Counted from the first letter of the stretch, positions 1-11,508 are shown. The stretch is 64,000 nt of DNA from Aphrocallistes beatrix (GCA_963281255.1 OY725492.1:5273571-5337570), one strand, 5' to 3'. A program made the numbers and translations. Notes: generated by a model from the sequence alone, not told the origin.

Positions 1-74
1 CTCGTTGCCATGCTACGTACTCTCCTAATAAATACGAGACATAGTAAACAAACAAATAACAATAAAATAAACAT

Positions 75-1310
75 TTAAAACAATTGTAAAGAATAAAAAG
101 GATTATCAGACAATACAAACAAAATGCCAGAATTAGAAATGGCAATACCAAATGGATCAATGAATTCTCCCTTCCCGTTCCCTTCCCTTCCAATGGTGTG
201 TAGTAGCTCCCCGGAGTTTGAGAATATCTTGACGACATGGTGTTCACAGTCACTAACGAGGATATTCTGCTCACAATCCAGACAGAAAAAACAAGGTTGA
301 GATACCAAACATTCCTGTCCTCTTCCCTGAGACACGCAGGAGGTAAGGAGGTCTTCACTTCTGGAGAAGAAGTGGATGCATTTAGGACTCCAGTCTAGTA
401 CCACCACTTTATCTGTCGTTAGTTTTACGTCTTTAGGGGAAGATAGCGATCCTTGTCCGATAGTCTGTTTGTATTGTAGGAAGTTAGAGAACACGGAAAC
501 TCTGTGGTTCAATTGGTCAGCTAAAAACACGTCTCCATTACAATCCACACTTAATCCTCGTGGAGCATACAGCTGTCCTTCATTACTCCCCCAACCACCA
601 GCTCTGTTGAGTAGTTGGTGGCTGTTCTTACAGAACTGGAATAGCGTGTCATTATCAGAGTCTGCAACGAAGATGTGATCATCAGTGACTGATATTCCCC
701 AAGGCTTGGATAGTACTTCCTCTCCAAAGTGAGATAGGAACTCTCCTTGGAAGGACAGTACCTGTACGCGACTGTTCCCCCAATCCGCTATATAAACCTT
801 CTCATTCACTTCGTCTAGAGACAGTCCTGCACCATTAAGCTGTTTATCTCCTTCTCCTTTCATCCCAGCGGTTAGGATGGGTTGTGTCTTTTGAGAGTAA
901 TGCGGTGCTTCCAGCTGGACTACCTCTCCGAACTGCTCTATCTGGGACTGAAGGAGAGAGAGGGTGGGACAGGAGAAGGAGAGGTTGGGGAGTGGGGTAG
1001 GAACACACAGCTGCTGCTTGGCCTGTTGGTACATGAGTACTGCTTGCTCGTGAGTGGGGAGGTTGATATTACTCCTACTCAATTGTCTCAGTTGCAGCTG
1101 AGCTTGATCCAACTCTTCGATGGCTGCGATACGAGCAGACTCTTTGCTGTGGAAGTCATCTCGAAGTTGTGTGACTTGTTGGCAGAGAGCGTCCCTCCTC
1201 TCGATCAGCTGATCAATCAGGACATTGAAAGTGAGCTCGATTCGAGCGGCGATTCGATGGAAATGCGCCATTGTGTCGTAAGGTGCGACATCTTGAATAT
1301 TGGTTGCCAT
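75..1310 (-). CDS. Coiled-coil plus NHL-repeat beta-propeller protein (TRIM-NHL-like, no RING or B-box)
   Basis: A single uninterrupted frame of 411 residues. Residues about 20-110 are rich in Leu, Gln, Glu and Arg (RRDALCQQVTQLRDDF, EELDQAQLQLRQL) and look like a coiled coil. A linker follows, then from about residue 145 an NHL propeller with repeated blade motifs (GLSLDEVNEKVYIADWGNSRVQV, GLSVDCNGDVFLADQLNHRVSVF, FFCLDCEQNILVSDCEHHVVKIF, GIAISNSGILFVL). TRIM-NHL proteins use this C-terminal fold to bind RNA or protein, and the coiled coil to oligomerise. No RING or B-box cysteines are present, so ubiquitin-ligase activity is not supported. The propeller matches the array members further right, notably the DVKLT, FFCLD and KIFS.GELLHT motifs. 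I used the ATG at 1310, the first Met of the frame. No CTATAAATAG block lies just upstream, unlike the array genes. Confidence 0.85.
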   Translation of the reverse strand: MATNIQDVAPYDTMAHFHRIAARIELTFNVLIDQLIERRDALCQQVTQLRDDFHSKESARIAAIEELDQAQLQLRQLSRSNINLPTHEQAVLMYQQAKQQLCVPTPLPNLSFSCPTLSLLQSQIEQFGEVVQLEAPHYSQKTQPILTAGMKGEGDKQLNGAGLSLDEVNEKVYIADWGNSRVQVLSFQGEFLSHFGEEVLSKPWGISVTDDHIFVADSDNDTLFQFCKNSHQLLNRAGGWGSNEGQLYAPRGLSVDCNGDVFLADQLNHRVSVFSNFLQYKQTIGQGSLSSPKDVKLTTDKVVVLDWSPKCIHFFSRSEDLLTSCVSQGRGQECLVSQPCFFCLDCEQNILVSDCEHHVVKIFSNSGELLHTIGREGNGKGEFIDPFGIAISNSGILFVLSDNPFYSLQLF

Positions 1311-1663
1311 TGCTTATGACTTTACAACTATTTTGTTGAAAAGAAATATTATACTTTAACTAAGACACAATCTGTATTATATGTAATACGAGAATACCAT
1401 AGTACGTCAATGGTTGCTATGGAAACGAACAAATTTATCACATGATCTGATTTGTTGGATCAATTCTATTGCAACAACTTTCTACTAAAAATAGTTACAA
1501 ATTAAAGTAATTCGGATATTTCTAATAAGAAGAATTAGCCAGCATAACGTAGATACCAAACTGGGGAATAGGAATGTAACATTAGTGTAATTGGGGAATC
1601 TAGCTCAGCATTTGATTGGCTATCTGTCCAATACATTATTAATCAATCAGGAAATATTCTAAT
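1311..1663. other. Spacer between SRRM2 3' end and the coiled-coil/NHL gene
   Basis: This AT-rich spacer separates two genes transcribed in the same direction on the minus strand. It must hold the SRRM2 3' end and the promoter of the 75-1310 gene. I see no reading frame, RNA gene or clear TATA box in it. Confidence 0.5.
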
Positions 1664-2258
1664 TCAAGCAACAGCTGTCTCCTCTTCTGGCGCCCTTTCC
1701 TGCTCCACTAGCTGCTCCTCCGAGTTAGTTTCAGTTCCAGTTTCCTCACTTCCGGTGGCAGCTTGGACAGGTGTCGGTGTGTCCTGGTGGATTGTGTCGC
1801 TCTGTGCCACATCTTCACTCTGCGACACAACTCCATCAACTGACACAGTTATCTCCTGATTGGAAAGTGGCAGAGAAGTCTCCACTTCTTCCTGTGCCAC
1901 ATCCACAGGTGCGAAGTGGTCAGGAGTGGCATGCGCCACCTGTTGCTCCTCCTCTGCCACTTTCACACCTTCCCCTTCAGCGGATCTCTCCCGGAGCGAC
2001 ACATCCGGGTCTGCCTCAGACTTGGACTCCTTCCTGGCAGAGCTGGGCCTGGAGGGAGAGCGGCTCCACTCGGAAGGGGTGGGGAGGGTGTTGCCACTCG
2101 TGTGGCTGGAGCGGGAGTGGCTGCGAGAGTGGCGCCTGGAGGAGACACTGCTGGCAGAGGTGTAGCTGGAAGTGTCGCTGTCTGAGGTCCAGCTGTGCGA
2201 GGAGAAGCTCCTGCGTCTGTTCCTCCGAGGGGACTCGTGTCTGTAGCGAGGAGACTGT
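1664..2258 (-). CDS. SRRM2: SRRM2 exon 14: RS domain and acidic C-terminus
   Basis: The acceptor is gtag at 2260-2259. The exon encodes RQSPRYRHESPRRNRRR, an RS run (SSRRHSRSHSRSSH), a Pro/Ser segment and a long acidic, Val/Gln/Thr-rich tail, and stops with TGA at 1666-1664. The net charge switches from strongly basic to strongly acidic within one exon. Confidence 0.85.
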
Positions 2259-5200
2259 CTACACACACATTCTCTGATCACAGACTTTAACTTAACTTTA
2301 TTAATGTGGACCATGGATTTGAAATATTGTTAAAACCCCATTTTGACCTTTCTATTTATAGAATTGACCTCACACTTTCAGGGTTCCCGCCCAAAATGAG
2401 TTGAAAAATCCATACTCTGAGTGCATTATTTATGAGTAATGCGATAAACTTGTTTTGGTTCAATAAATAGTGTTGAGACAAGTGATAAGATGATAGGATA
2501 CACATTCAACTGTTTTCATTTATTGACTAATTCTAACTATCAATCTTGGCTAGAATATGTCACTATTGAACTTAATTACGTGTATCCACAATGGAGGTGT
2601 GGTGGTATGGAACTAAATGTAGAATTGTGATTAATACTAACCTGCTGTAGTACCTATCTCTGTCTCTGTCTCTGTCTCTGTCTCTATCTCGGTCTCTGTC
2701 CCTCTCTCGCTCTCGCTCTCTCTCTCGTTCTCTTTCTCTCATCTCTCTTTCCCTTTCCCTCAGCTCTCTCTCACGAGCTCTCTCCCTCTCTCTGTCATAG
2801 TAGCGCTCTCTACACAATAAACTCACTCACTCATTCTTCCCAGTGAAAGTGTTCAATAACTGAAACTAATATTACACAATGGCAGTATTTAGATTATATT
2901 TTGATCCATTTTAAGGGTTCATAATCAATGGAATTCATATTGTATGATCCAATCTGTCATTTAATGCAAGTAGTAACCATGGATGTACAGGTGATAACAG
3001 CAGTTTGATTCTATTTGAAAAGTCATCCCTGGTCTGTTTGTTTACGGTACAAGACAATGTATCTTTGCTCGTTGGACTGTTAATGGACCATGGATGAAGA
3101 GTCGTTCTAAGTTTAAATTCCGTTTGCAAAACATAAATAAATGTTCAAAGATATCCCAATTTAACACTTGTGGTTGTGTTTTCATAGATGCTAATACCAA
3201 ATATCTTGGACAATTTCTTCATTACAATATTTTAGAAACTTGTCCGATTGAAATCAAACTTAAAGTCAAAGATAATAATAGGTAGATGAATAATCCTAGA
3301 AATTTTCAACAACTCAAACGGAAGCAACTACTCCAGGCTCAGAACATATTGAGTGACCTCGTATTCAACTTAGATCTTAATCTTAATACCGTTTAGTAGA
3401 AGAGAGTTTAACATGTGCAATCTCGTATAAGTCCTGACTATTGCTAGAAGGCGGTACCTTTCTCTGTCCCTCTCCCACTGGTAGCTGGACTCTCTGTGTC
3501 TCCAGTCCCTGTCTCGGCTGTCGGGACGCTGGTACCCTGCGTGGTGTCTGTCGTAGGAGAACCGCCGGCCCCAGCGGTCCCGCGAGTCTCTGTCCTGACT
3601 CCTCCACCGATCCTACAGAACACTGTTGAACAGAATCCAACCAATAGATTTACATACACGCCAACCTGAGCCATGGTAAAAGCGGGACGCAATAGAATAT
3701 ACTAAACTTAGAATTAAATAAGCGGGACATAATGGGGAAATTTCATGTAAATCGGGAGACTCTAGAAAATTAGCTCAAAAGAAGAGCGAAAAAAGTGGGA
3801 CAGTTGGGAAGTATGGATTAATTGGAAATTCTATCCAACCAATAACTTCATTGGAAATTCTAAACTGAACGAATCCTGAACAGTATAGTACAGTGGTTCC
3901 CAACCTGGGGTCCATGGACCCTTAGTGGTCCACAGAAAATATCAGGGGGTCCACAGGACTCGAAATTTGTAGTGTGGTTGGTTAATAGGAAGGGGTCCAC
4001 AGAATATAGAAAAATTGATATAGGGGGTTCCGCAGCAAAAAAGGTAGAAAACCGCTGGCATAGTATTTGATGGAGTCGTGACATTCCACTAATTCTACAA
4101 TTCAGGACTAGCTCCTCCACTCACATCGTGTCTGCCGTAGTGCCGTCTCCTCTCGTAGGTGTTGCCCCGGTTCCCACGGCTGGAAGACCGGCTGCGGGAC
4201 CGGTACCTCCCTCTGCGACGGCGCGGGGAAGAACGGCTACGGGTGCTCCTGCGCCGGTAGGAGCGCCGTGGGGACCGGGCATGGGACCGGTTTGAAGGGC
4301 GGGAAGAAAGCGAGGACAGAGTCGAAGCGCGACGTATCGGACGGCTGCTGTTCTGTTGGGAAGGCGGACTCTCTGATTGGCTCTTCTCAGGCCGCTCCTC
4401 TGCGATTGGCTGAGACGAGTGAGTCTGTTCCAACTTGGTCAGTTCCGGTCTATAAATAGAATCTTGAAACAGGAACTAACACTGACTCAATTCGGAACTG
4501 AAACTAACCTCTCTGCTTCTTCCGGTTTGGACTCGGGACTCATGCTCATGTCAGAGTTAGATTCTTCAGAGGCGCTCTAAAATAGAAAAATAGGTGTCAA
4601 GTGGCAGAGTGGCACAAAAGTGTCGCGTTACCTTGCTGGAGGGGGTGGGAGAGTGCTTGGTGTCCGCCACATCGACCATCTCCGGCTGTTCCATCGGGAG
4701 GGAAGGTCCGAACATAGGACCAGCTGCCACCTGGCACGGATAGGACACCGGGAGTGAGTTGGTGGCAGTCGCAGTCGTCCATGGTTTGTCTGACATGTGC
4801 CACTCAGCCCAGTGCTCCGTCCCGAGTGGCGCCGGCTGGTGGCACTCCACCGTGGGAAGTGTCTGAGCTGAAGAGAGAAATCTTAAATATGCATATAAAC
4901 TAAAATAAAGTTTTGGAAGTGTTTATAACCATATTGTGTGTCACACGGCATTGTCTTTAATAATGACACTTTTCCCTTAACAAATCGAGATTGAATTGTC
5001 AGTCAATAACACTGAATAACATGTGTAAACAGGACAACATTTGAGTAAACAAACCAGAGATTCTAGCAACTCAATCTAAAGTTATGTTTACTGGAATGTT
5101 TTGAACTATAATAATTATCCCTGGTATCCACTGTATATAAGATTCCCATATATGGACCATATACGCCATAATTGCATAAAGTGGAATCCATTTTCATTGG

Positions 5201-8200
5201 TTGGTGTTTAGGTGAATGTAGATAATAAAGTTTTATTGTCGATGGGTTGATTCAACTTACCAGAGGTGTTAGATGGCGCTAGCTTGCGAGGTGGCATTGT
5301 GTCTTGTCGCTGATTGGCTAACACTTCTAAATCTTCTTCTCTCTGTTTGACCACCTCTTCCTCAAACAGGTCCATAGCTCGCATTCCTTTCCTACCCGCA
5401 CGTCGCTTAGCAACAACCGGAACCTCCTGGTATGCGTCCTCTGAAGATTGCGCGGGCTCTTCCGTAGCAACAGGCGTTTCCTGTGGAATGCTAGCTCGTT
5501 CTGAGGAGGAAGAAGGCTGGATTTCTATTCGTTGTTTCTTCTTTGAAATGTGTCGCGATGATTCCTGTTTGGAAACAGTGGCTCGCTCCACCTCACTCTC
5601 AACGGTGTCCTTGCGGTGTCGCTTCGCACCTCTCCTGTGTCCTGTTTCTTTTTCCCGCCTATTTCTAGGCGCCACACTCTCCTCAGAGCTGGATGCATCG
5701 CTGGAGCTGGGAGAGCGCTTACGTCGCTCCTTTCTCTGCCACTTCACACCTTCCTTGTGTCGCTTCCGCTTCTTGGCGCTTTCAGATTTTCTTCTATTTT
5801 TAGATCTGTGCTCCTTTGCGCGCCTTTTTCTCTCCTTTTCCTGCTTGGAACTGATTCTCGTTTCCCGCCTTTTTCCTCGCTGAGTTGTTTTCACTTCTTC
5901 CGAATCGGAACTAACTTCACTTCCGGTCTCAATTTCCTCCTACAAAATACAGTCTATAAATAGAACATCTGATACTATATAAAGCAACGTATTAATTTAG
6001 AAAAGAATTGTAATTAATAATTGCGTAATATGGAACCAACCTTTTCTTGGCTTTCAGATTGAGATCCGAGTTCATACTCTATCTCCACATTCTTCCCATT
6101 CTCAACCTCACTCTCCGTATCCTGGTAACGCTTCTTCCGCTTGGAATGTTTCACCTCTATCACTTCTTCCACAGACAGGTCAGACTCGGATTCTGATTGG
6201 CTGCTGGAGTCGCGCCTTTTCTCCACCTTCTTCCTACGTCCCTTCACAGGTGTCAACTTCCTTCGGTCGCGATTCTTTTTGTATCGACGCTTCTCCACCA
6301 CGTGTTTGTGTCGCTTTGACACCTTTTTCTTCTTGTGGCGCACTTCCTGCTCGGAACTGGCCAATGAGCTCTCTCTCTGCTTGTGTCGCTTCAATTTCTT
6401 GGCGCGTGCTTTGTGTCCTCTGCCGGAGCGCTTCGTGGGTGGGCGATCCAGGCTGGACTCGCTGTCCGATTGGCTGAGTGAGAAATCGGAGCTGTCATAG
6501 GATTCAGAAAATGTGTCGCTTTCTGAAGTGGTTTCTTCGCTGGTGGTCTCATGGCGCCTCTTCTTCCCGGTGGCTCTCCCTCGCTTCTTCCTGTGGTGTC
6601 GGTGTGCCACTTCCTCAAGTGGCTCACTGAGACTGCGTTCGCGCGCCTTGTGCTTGCGTTTTTTCTTCCGTCTAGGCGGGGTGGGCGTGGAAATCAGCTG
6701 ATCGCTCTCCTCACTCGATGTGTCGCACTCTGATTCAGTGCTAGCGGCTCTATGCCTCGAAACTAAACAGATAAACAATAAACAACAAATAAATATGTTC
6801 AATTCTAGTGAGATATTCCTAGGACGAGATTACCCTTCCACTGTGTAAGATTACAACCAATCAGATACGCTAGTTTATATGAATCACACTGAATACTTGA
6901 TGGACCATGGATTGCATAAAATTATTAGTTATTTATTAGTCAGTTTGGACCCACTTTTCCCCGCCCAAAATGACAACAAAAATTCCAGAATCCTTAATCC
7001 GTTGCTAGGTTTAACCAAAGAATGCTAAATATTTTTGAATGCATTTTTCAACACTTAAAAGTGTCTCTACTGATTGGTTGTAAAATACTGAATACAAACC
7101 TTTGCTACGCTTCTTGTTCTTTTTCTTCTGTCTCGATTCTCTCTCCACAACTTCAGAAGTGTGCTTCTGGGACTTAGCATCCACGCTGCCAGTGTGTCTC
7201 TTGTGTCCTCGTACCACTAACTCCTGCTTTTGCTCCCTTCAGAGGTGTGAATATGATTAATCATGCCACATATCACATTCCATTTACATAGGCTAAATGC
7301 TTACAATTCAGTGTGTCGGTGTTTCTTTCCTCTCTCTTTCGATTTTGATTGGTTATTTCTTTCTGAGTCGGAAGAGCGCCTCCTATTTGTTAGCAAACAA
7401 TTAAAGGTAGCGAAAAAAGTTCTAAATTTAGAACTGAGTTCCCACCTGTGTCGTTTCTTGTGTTTCTCTCGTGTCTTGTGGTCAGACACCTCGTAATCTG
7501 ATTGGTTGTCCACCTCCTCTGCGCTACTTCTCACCTCGACCATTTGTGCCACTTTCTGCCAAGCAACTTCTCCACTCGAGGGGTTCCTTGGAGATGGATT
7601 GTACGCTCTGGAATGTTCCTCTTCATCACTGCTCTCCGTGTCGCTGTGTCGAGATTGGTGAGACACCTCTTCAGAAGGTTCCCTAAATAGAACAATTCTA
7701 TAAATATACGAGTCTGTTCATTCTGATTGGTTCTCTGTTCTACTCACCTTCTGTGATCTCTGGAGTGGTGTCCTCTCTCGTGTGTGCCACTTGACACCTC
7801 TTCCCGCGACACTCTACAGACACAATTAACCACTTCTATTTCAAACAGTGTGCAAATGTCATTGAATAATTAGATATAAAGTTATGTTAACTATTTAGTA
7901 TTAAAAATATTTGTGATGAATGAACAACCAATCAAATTGCGACGTGTAACATACGGGTGACGTCTCTTGTGAGTTTCCTTGCGACCAGAATTCTCCTCAG
8001 GAATGTTCAACGCCTCGCGCATTTTACGATGACTTTCACGCGCCAAACTATCGCTGTCCCACTTCCCTTCTTGGACATATTTCCTACAAAGCGACACAAT
8101 TACCACTTGACACCTCCACTGTGCCACTTAAAGAGGGTACATTAAGCTCTGGACTCGTTGACCTATCAGCTAATCAGGATTTTTAAAAATTAATTTAAAG

Positions 8201-11171
8201 AATATATATATATACACATAATATATATATATTCAGCCATATAACATGGTGGTACTGATATTGATGGGGGGAAAGTGGTGGATTTCTCTCCTTTCCTTCT
8301 AATACGTTTAAATAGCAATAACCATGCATTTTGTCAATAATTTTTTTTTCTGACACAAATACATTCAGTTTCTATTGAACATTTCGGATATTTTTAGAAA
8401 GTTCTATTTTTCTCCCACAAAGAATTCTATAAATAGCTCAATCCAGTTCAATCCAATCATTCATGACACAAAGCAATTCACAAAATTATATCACAAAAAA
8501 AGACAAATATAGATAAATATAAACAAAATAAATCAGCTGACGGGACAAGAGTCAGAGCATAAGTACCCTATAATTTAAAAATAGAACACATATAGCCAAT
8601 ACTAGTGGCGCACCACTTACACTTTCTCTTGTAAGCTGACTTATGTCTCTAGAAAATATCAAATTAGAAAGGTCAAACCAAGGTCAAATATTGGCACTAT
8701 TTTAAGAACCAGACCTATTTATAGTACAGTGGCCACCAGGAGTTGAGACACACCAGGACACAGCTGTCGCTATGACGACAGGTGGTATGCGACACTTTTA
8801 GCAAGCAAATTAATAGCAACTTTTGACAATTTCAAAATTAAATTCCTAAAAAGATATGAGTTGTCCAAAAAAGGAAGTTATCGATCTAAATATAGAATAC
8901 CATTGAGTCTCTCTGTCCGTAGAAAGAGAGAATTTGATTGAATGTAATCAGGTAGTCATATATTGACAGAGCCGCCACAATTCTACAAACATTAATCTCA
9001 AGAGTAACAAGTTCATGTATGCCAACTTGAGCCATGATAAGAGAGGGATTTGAATCTCGCAGAACATGGCGAGAAGCAATAGAAATGTATCATAAATTGA
9101 ATTTTTAAAATGGAACATATGACATCGCATGTAAAAACTGGAAACTCGTGAATATTGTGCAATATAAGAGCAAAAAACTGGACGGTTGGTAAGTATGAAA
9201 TTTCAACTCTATACTTGGGAAGGGAACCTTTCCAGTATATTTATCCAGAATTCAAAGAGCAATTAAGTAATATTATTAATCCCTCAGCAATGTCGATAAA
9301 AATAGCTTCACACTCGTATTGCGAACGCCAAATTAGGACGTATTTGAATATATCCATTAGACACACAACTCTCTTGAGTGGGTGTTAGAGGTGTAAACAT
9401 TTTTTCGATAATTAATAAGAAAAAAAGTGGCTTCAATGAAGTATTACGATCGCCACACTGGCATCAGTTGAATATTCTTAATTTAGAATTTGCGCGGGGC
9501 ATTAACTGCCAGGACAGAGTCTCTAAATTAAGAATTAATTCTAAAAGTATCATTCGAAGAGTTCAATATCCAAGAATAGAAACCGAATTAAATAAAAGAA
9601 ATTGAAATGATTCAAAAAGTGTCGCTGCCACTAATTGTGTCACTCATGTGTCTCAATTAAAACAGAGAAATAATAGAATAAAATCAGAAAACAAAGAGAA
9701 TCCTCACTAAATAAGTGTGATACTATTAATAGTAACCTGGAGTTCATTTCACTCTTTAGCTGAGATTGGAGCTTCGAAACGTTGGCCTCTACCTCAGAAT
9801 TGCTCAAACTAAATTGGAACTAGAACTATAAACCTGCGACGTGTCTGAATAACTCTTTTATTAATGTGTGAAGAGTATTTTGGTGCCAATTTGGCTAGAT
9901 AAGAATGGTTACTTATATTACGTCTATTTACATTCATTAACTGGCAAACAATCTTGAGTATTTCATTTGACAAGGAGTATATTCTATTTATAGTTAGGAC
10001 ACTTTCTGTGGCTTCCTCACCCAATTAACTTAACAAGAAATAAGCTAGTCAATGGTTGGTGAATATTTCAAGTGGTTAAGCTGTATCTATTATTAGAATA
10101 ATCTGGATAACTCAGAATAGAATGGCATATCCTGTTTTAATTCCAGGTAAAGTACTCTCAGATCTCCTATGAGACTATTATTCACTGTTATCTCACTATT
10201 CACTAACACAGTTCATAATACTATTTTATCACATCTCATAATCTGCAACATGTCATCACACGATTCAAGGGTACAACTGAAACCATGGATTATGAGATAG
10301 TCCCTTCCCTCTTCATCCTAATTTCGCCTCTACTGTAGAGGAGTCGTGGTTTGCCAATTGAAAATATAAACTAACTCATAAAATTATCAATTCCTTCTTT
10401 TCCTATTTACAAATATTCGAAGAGGGACATTTTCAATTCTCCAAAATACAGGGGCAAGCCTAATTTCCGGGACGGGACGGGATCCCGTCCAGGAGATTAG
10501 GCATCTTAACTAGGCGTTTATCTATGTGCTCAGCCGGCACTTATAGGTGCCAGTCTGCTATCGTTCGAGGAGCCAAGGTGCTTGCAGTGTGATTCGATTT
10601 TGGTATTGGATTGCCATCACCCTTGGAATTACAGGATAAATCCTTGTTTGGGTGCCATGTTACTTTTATCGCCTTCAAAAAAGGTGCCGGACAGGGAAAT
10701 CCTAGATAAACCCATGATCTTAACCCGTCCCGTCCCGGAAATTAGGTACCTAGATTTCCGTACCTAGATTTCCGGGATGCCCAAAATACAGTTCTTTCTG
10801 ATTCTAGCAGAATTGTCACAAACAATTCTGGTCCGGAAAATATTGGTCAGGTCCAGATTGATGGATGAACCAATCCAATATCTAGCTACCCACCCGAATA
10901 ACTGACCAATCAAACAGCTAAACAGGTAAACGTCTACTCACCCCTGCTTCTCCAGCTTCTCGCGTAGTTCCATACACTTGACTATCACCATTCTCTTCCT
11001 GTTGTGCTCCAGAATGTCCTCGCTGGGTTTCCTCCCGAACGCCACTCTGTCACTGCCACGCGACACATCTCCGCGAGATGACGTCATCGGACGAACTGAA
11101 GCGAGGTTCCGCTCCACGAACCCGTTAGTGCCGGACCCCCGGGGTGTCGGGAGACCGATGTTGTTATACAT
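1664..11171 (-). CDS. SRRM2: SRRM2 orthologue (cwf21-domain, Ser/Arg-repetitive spliceosomal protein), 14 coding exons
   Basis: The protein begins MYNNIGLPTPRGSGTNGFV, the hallmark N-terminus of SRRM2/SRm300 and yeast Cwc21, followed by the cwf21-type helix (PSEDILEHNRKRMVIVKCMEL). In known orthologues this part docks on Prp8 and Snu114 in the spliceosome, and the RS-rich remainder organises nuclear speckles. Exons, 5' to 3': 11171-10942, 8083-7955, 7813-7748, 7682-7446, 7382-7305, 7236-7100, 6762-6041, 5939-5261, 4867-4632, 4576-4509, 4449-4125, 3612-3458, 2809-2642, 2258-1664. Every junction is GT-AG and phase-compatible, and the total of 3,825 bp is divisible by three (1,274 residues). Exons 2-13 are rich in RS, KR, RD and RE runs. 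The last exon is RS-rich, then acidic, ending in ..EEETAVA. Intron 1 (8084-10941) is by far the longest. The protein is shorter than the vertebrate one (over 2,700 residues). The least certain junction is the exon 12 donor (gtaccg). Confidence 0.9.
2642..2809 (-). CDS. SRRM2: SRRM2 exon 13: RE/RD dipeptide exon on a simple DNA repeat
   Basis: It encodes ERYYDRERERARERELRE.. and then alternating RE and RD dipeptides, ending RYYSR. The DNA is a near-simple repeat of CTCTCT and CTGTCT hexamers (2,655-2,785), so length polymorphism by slippage is likely. The exon keeps phase 2 to phase 2 (168 bp). Confidence 0.82.
3648..3818. repeat. Dispersed repeat, SRRM2 intron 11 copy
   Basis: This stretch (from ..acacgccaacctgagcc to ..gggacagttgggaagtatg) is matched by 9,014-9,207 in SRRM2 intron 1 (..tatgccaacttgagcc to ..ggacggttggtaagtatg). 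The outer ends are imperfect inverted repeats. It is probably a small non-autonomous transposon family. Confidence 0.55.
3891..4057. mobile_element. hAT-type miniature inverted-repeat element in SRRM2 intron 11
   Basis: The left end CAGTGGTTCCCAACCTGGGG and the right end ..AGAAAACCGCTG are inverted repeats of the hAT type. The element is flanked by the 8-bp near-identical target duplications GTATAGTA (3883-3890) and GCATAGTA (4058-4065). At 167 bp it is non-autonomous. Confidence 0.75.
5261..5939 (-). CDS. SRRM2: SRRM2 exon 8: basic region with a more ordered C-terminal stretch
   Basis: This 679-bp exon has its acceptor at 5940 and donor gtaagt at 5260. After EEIETGSEVSSDSEEVK it encodes a dense KR region and then a less repetitive segment, GMRAMDLFEEEVVKQREED. 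That segment looks helical and could be a protein-binding element within an otherwise disordered protein. Confidence 0.82.
6041..6762 (-). CDS. SRRM2: SRRM2 exon 7: large basic/RS-rich exon
   Basis: This 722-bp exon enters in phase 1 and leaves in phase 0. It encodes alternating acidic-serine clusters (SECDTSSEESDQL, SEETTSESDTFSESYDSSD) and Lys/Arg/His runs (PPRRKKKRKHKARE, KKRGRATGKKRRHE). This composition is typical of the disordered speckle-targeting region of SRRM proteins. The acceptor is tttag at 6765-6763 and the donor is gttggt at 6040. Confidence 0.85.
9014..9207. repeat. Dispersed repeat, SRRM2 intron 1 copy
   Basis: This is the partner of the 3,648-3,818 copy. Outer blocks are recognisable (gccaacttgagccatgataag; ggacggttggtaagtatg) while the centre has diverged. 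Confidence 0.5.
10452..10782. mobile_element. Inverted-repeat transposon remnant with 9-bp target duplication
   Basis: The ends carry CCTAATTTCCGGGACGGGAC in inverted orientation (left 10,458-10,480, right about 10,723-10,746). A perfect AAAATACAG flanks it on both sides (10443-10451 and 10783-10791). The right end also has a tandem duplication of tacctagatttccg. It is 331 bp and non-autonomous. Confidence 0.7.
10942..11171 (-). CDS. SRRM2: SRRM2 exon 1: conserved N-terminus and cwf21 start
   Basis: It starts at the ATG at 11171 and encodes 76 full codons plus two bases, ending ..LREKLEKQ before the donor GTGAGT at 10941-10936. Joining to exon 2 gives ..KQGKYVQEGKWDSD. The invariant GIGLPTPRGSGTNG-type block is intact (here NIGLPTPRGSGTNGF), which fixes the gene identity and the start. 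Confidence 0.92.
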
Positions 11172-11261
11172 AAGCTAGCTAGCTGATTGGACAAATAACA
11201 CACAGGAAACACACACCATATGCAGGACTCTCAACTCTCACGATCTCGTCGTGTGTCCCAT

Positions 11262-11360
11262 GATTTAGAACCACCGTTTGTAATACTATTTTCCCACATC
11301 TCAGGATTTAGATTTCAGAACCACGGTTCATAATACCATTTTCCCATATCTCACGATTTG
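11262..11360. repeat. Two tandem ~50-bp units upstream of SRRM2
   Basis: Two adjacent copies read about ttagaaccaccgtttgtaa..ttttcccacatctca and ttcagaaccacggttcataa..ttttcccatatctca. A third, more diverged unit lies in intron 1 at about 10,195-10,250. The function is unknown. Confidence 0.5.
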
Positions 11361-11508
11361 TCACTTGCCATTGCACGATTTAGTTAAATTCCAGTTTGAG
11401 AGGTATATGGAAGTTTTAAAATGGTACACTGGAGGAAAATTGAGAGTAGTGTGTAGGAGTGTCTTTACCAGTCACAAATATTATTAGTGTGCTTCCTATA
11501 TATAGGCA

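Larger units (their letters stand above)
8084..10941 (-). other. SRRM2: SRRM2 intron 1 (long, repeat-bearing)
   Basis: The donor is GTGAGT at 10941 and the acceptor is TTTGTAG at 8090-8084. The intron is AT-rich with no convincing coding content. It holds a TA microsatellite (8,205-8,235), the dispersed repeat at 9,014-9,207 and an inverted-repeat element at 10,452-10,782. First introns of this length often carry regulatory DNA, but no specific site can be named here. Confidence 0.65.

Noticed and set aside
376-1319. Plus-strand frames opposite the coiled-coil/NHL gene
   Set aside because: They mirror a clearly coding minus-strand frame and have no family motifs or start context of their own.
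1771-2277. Plus-strand and alternative minus frames over SRRM2 exon 14
   Set aside because: Low-complexity shadows of the RS-coding sequence; only the assembled minus-strand frame joins in phase with the neighbouring exons.
2655-2785. Simple repeat as a CRISPR-like or structural array
   Set aside because: It is a codon-level RE/RD repeat within an SRRM2 exon that keeps frame and phase.
8948-10024. Several 60-77 codon frames in SRRM2 intron 1
   Set aside because: They are AT-rich, lack any family motif, and overlap a dispersed repeat; no evidence of exons.
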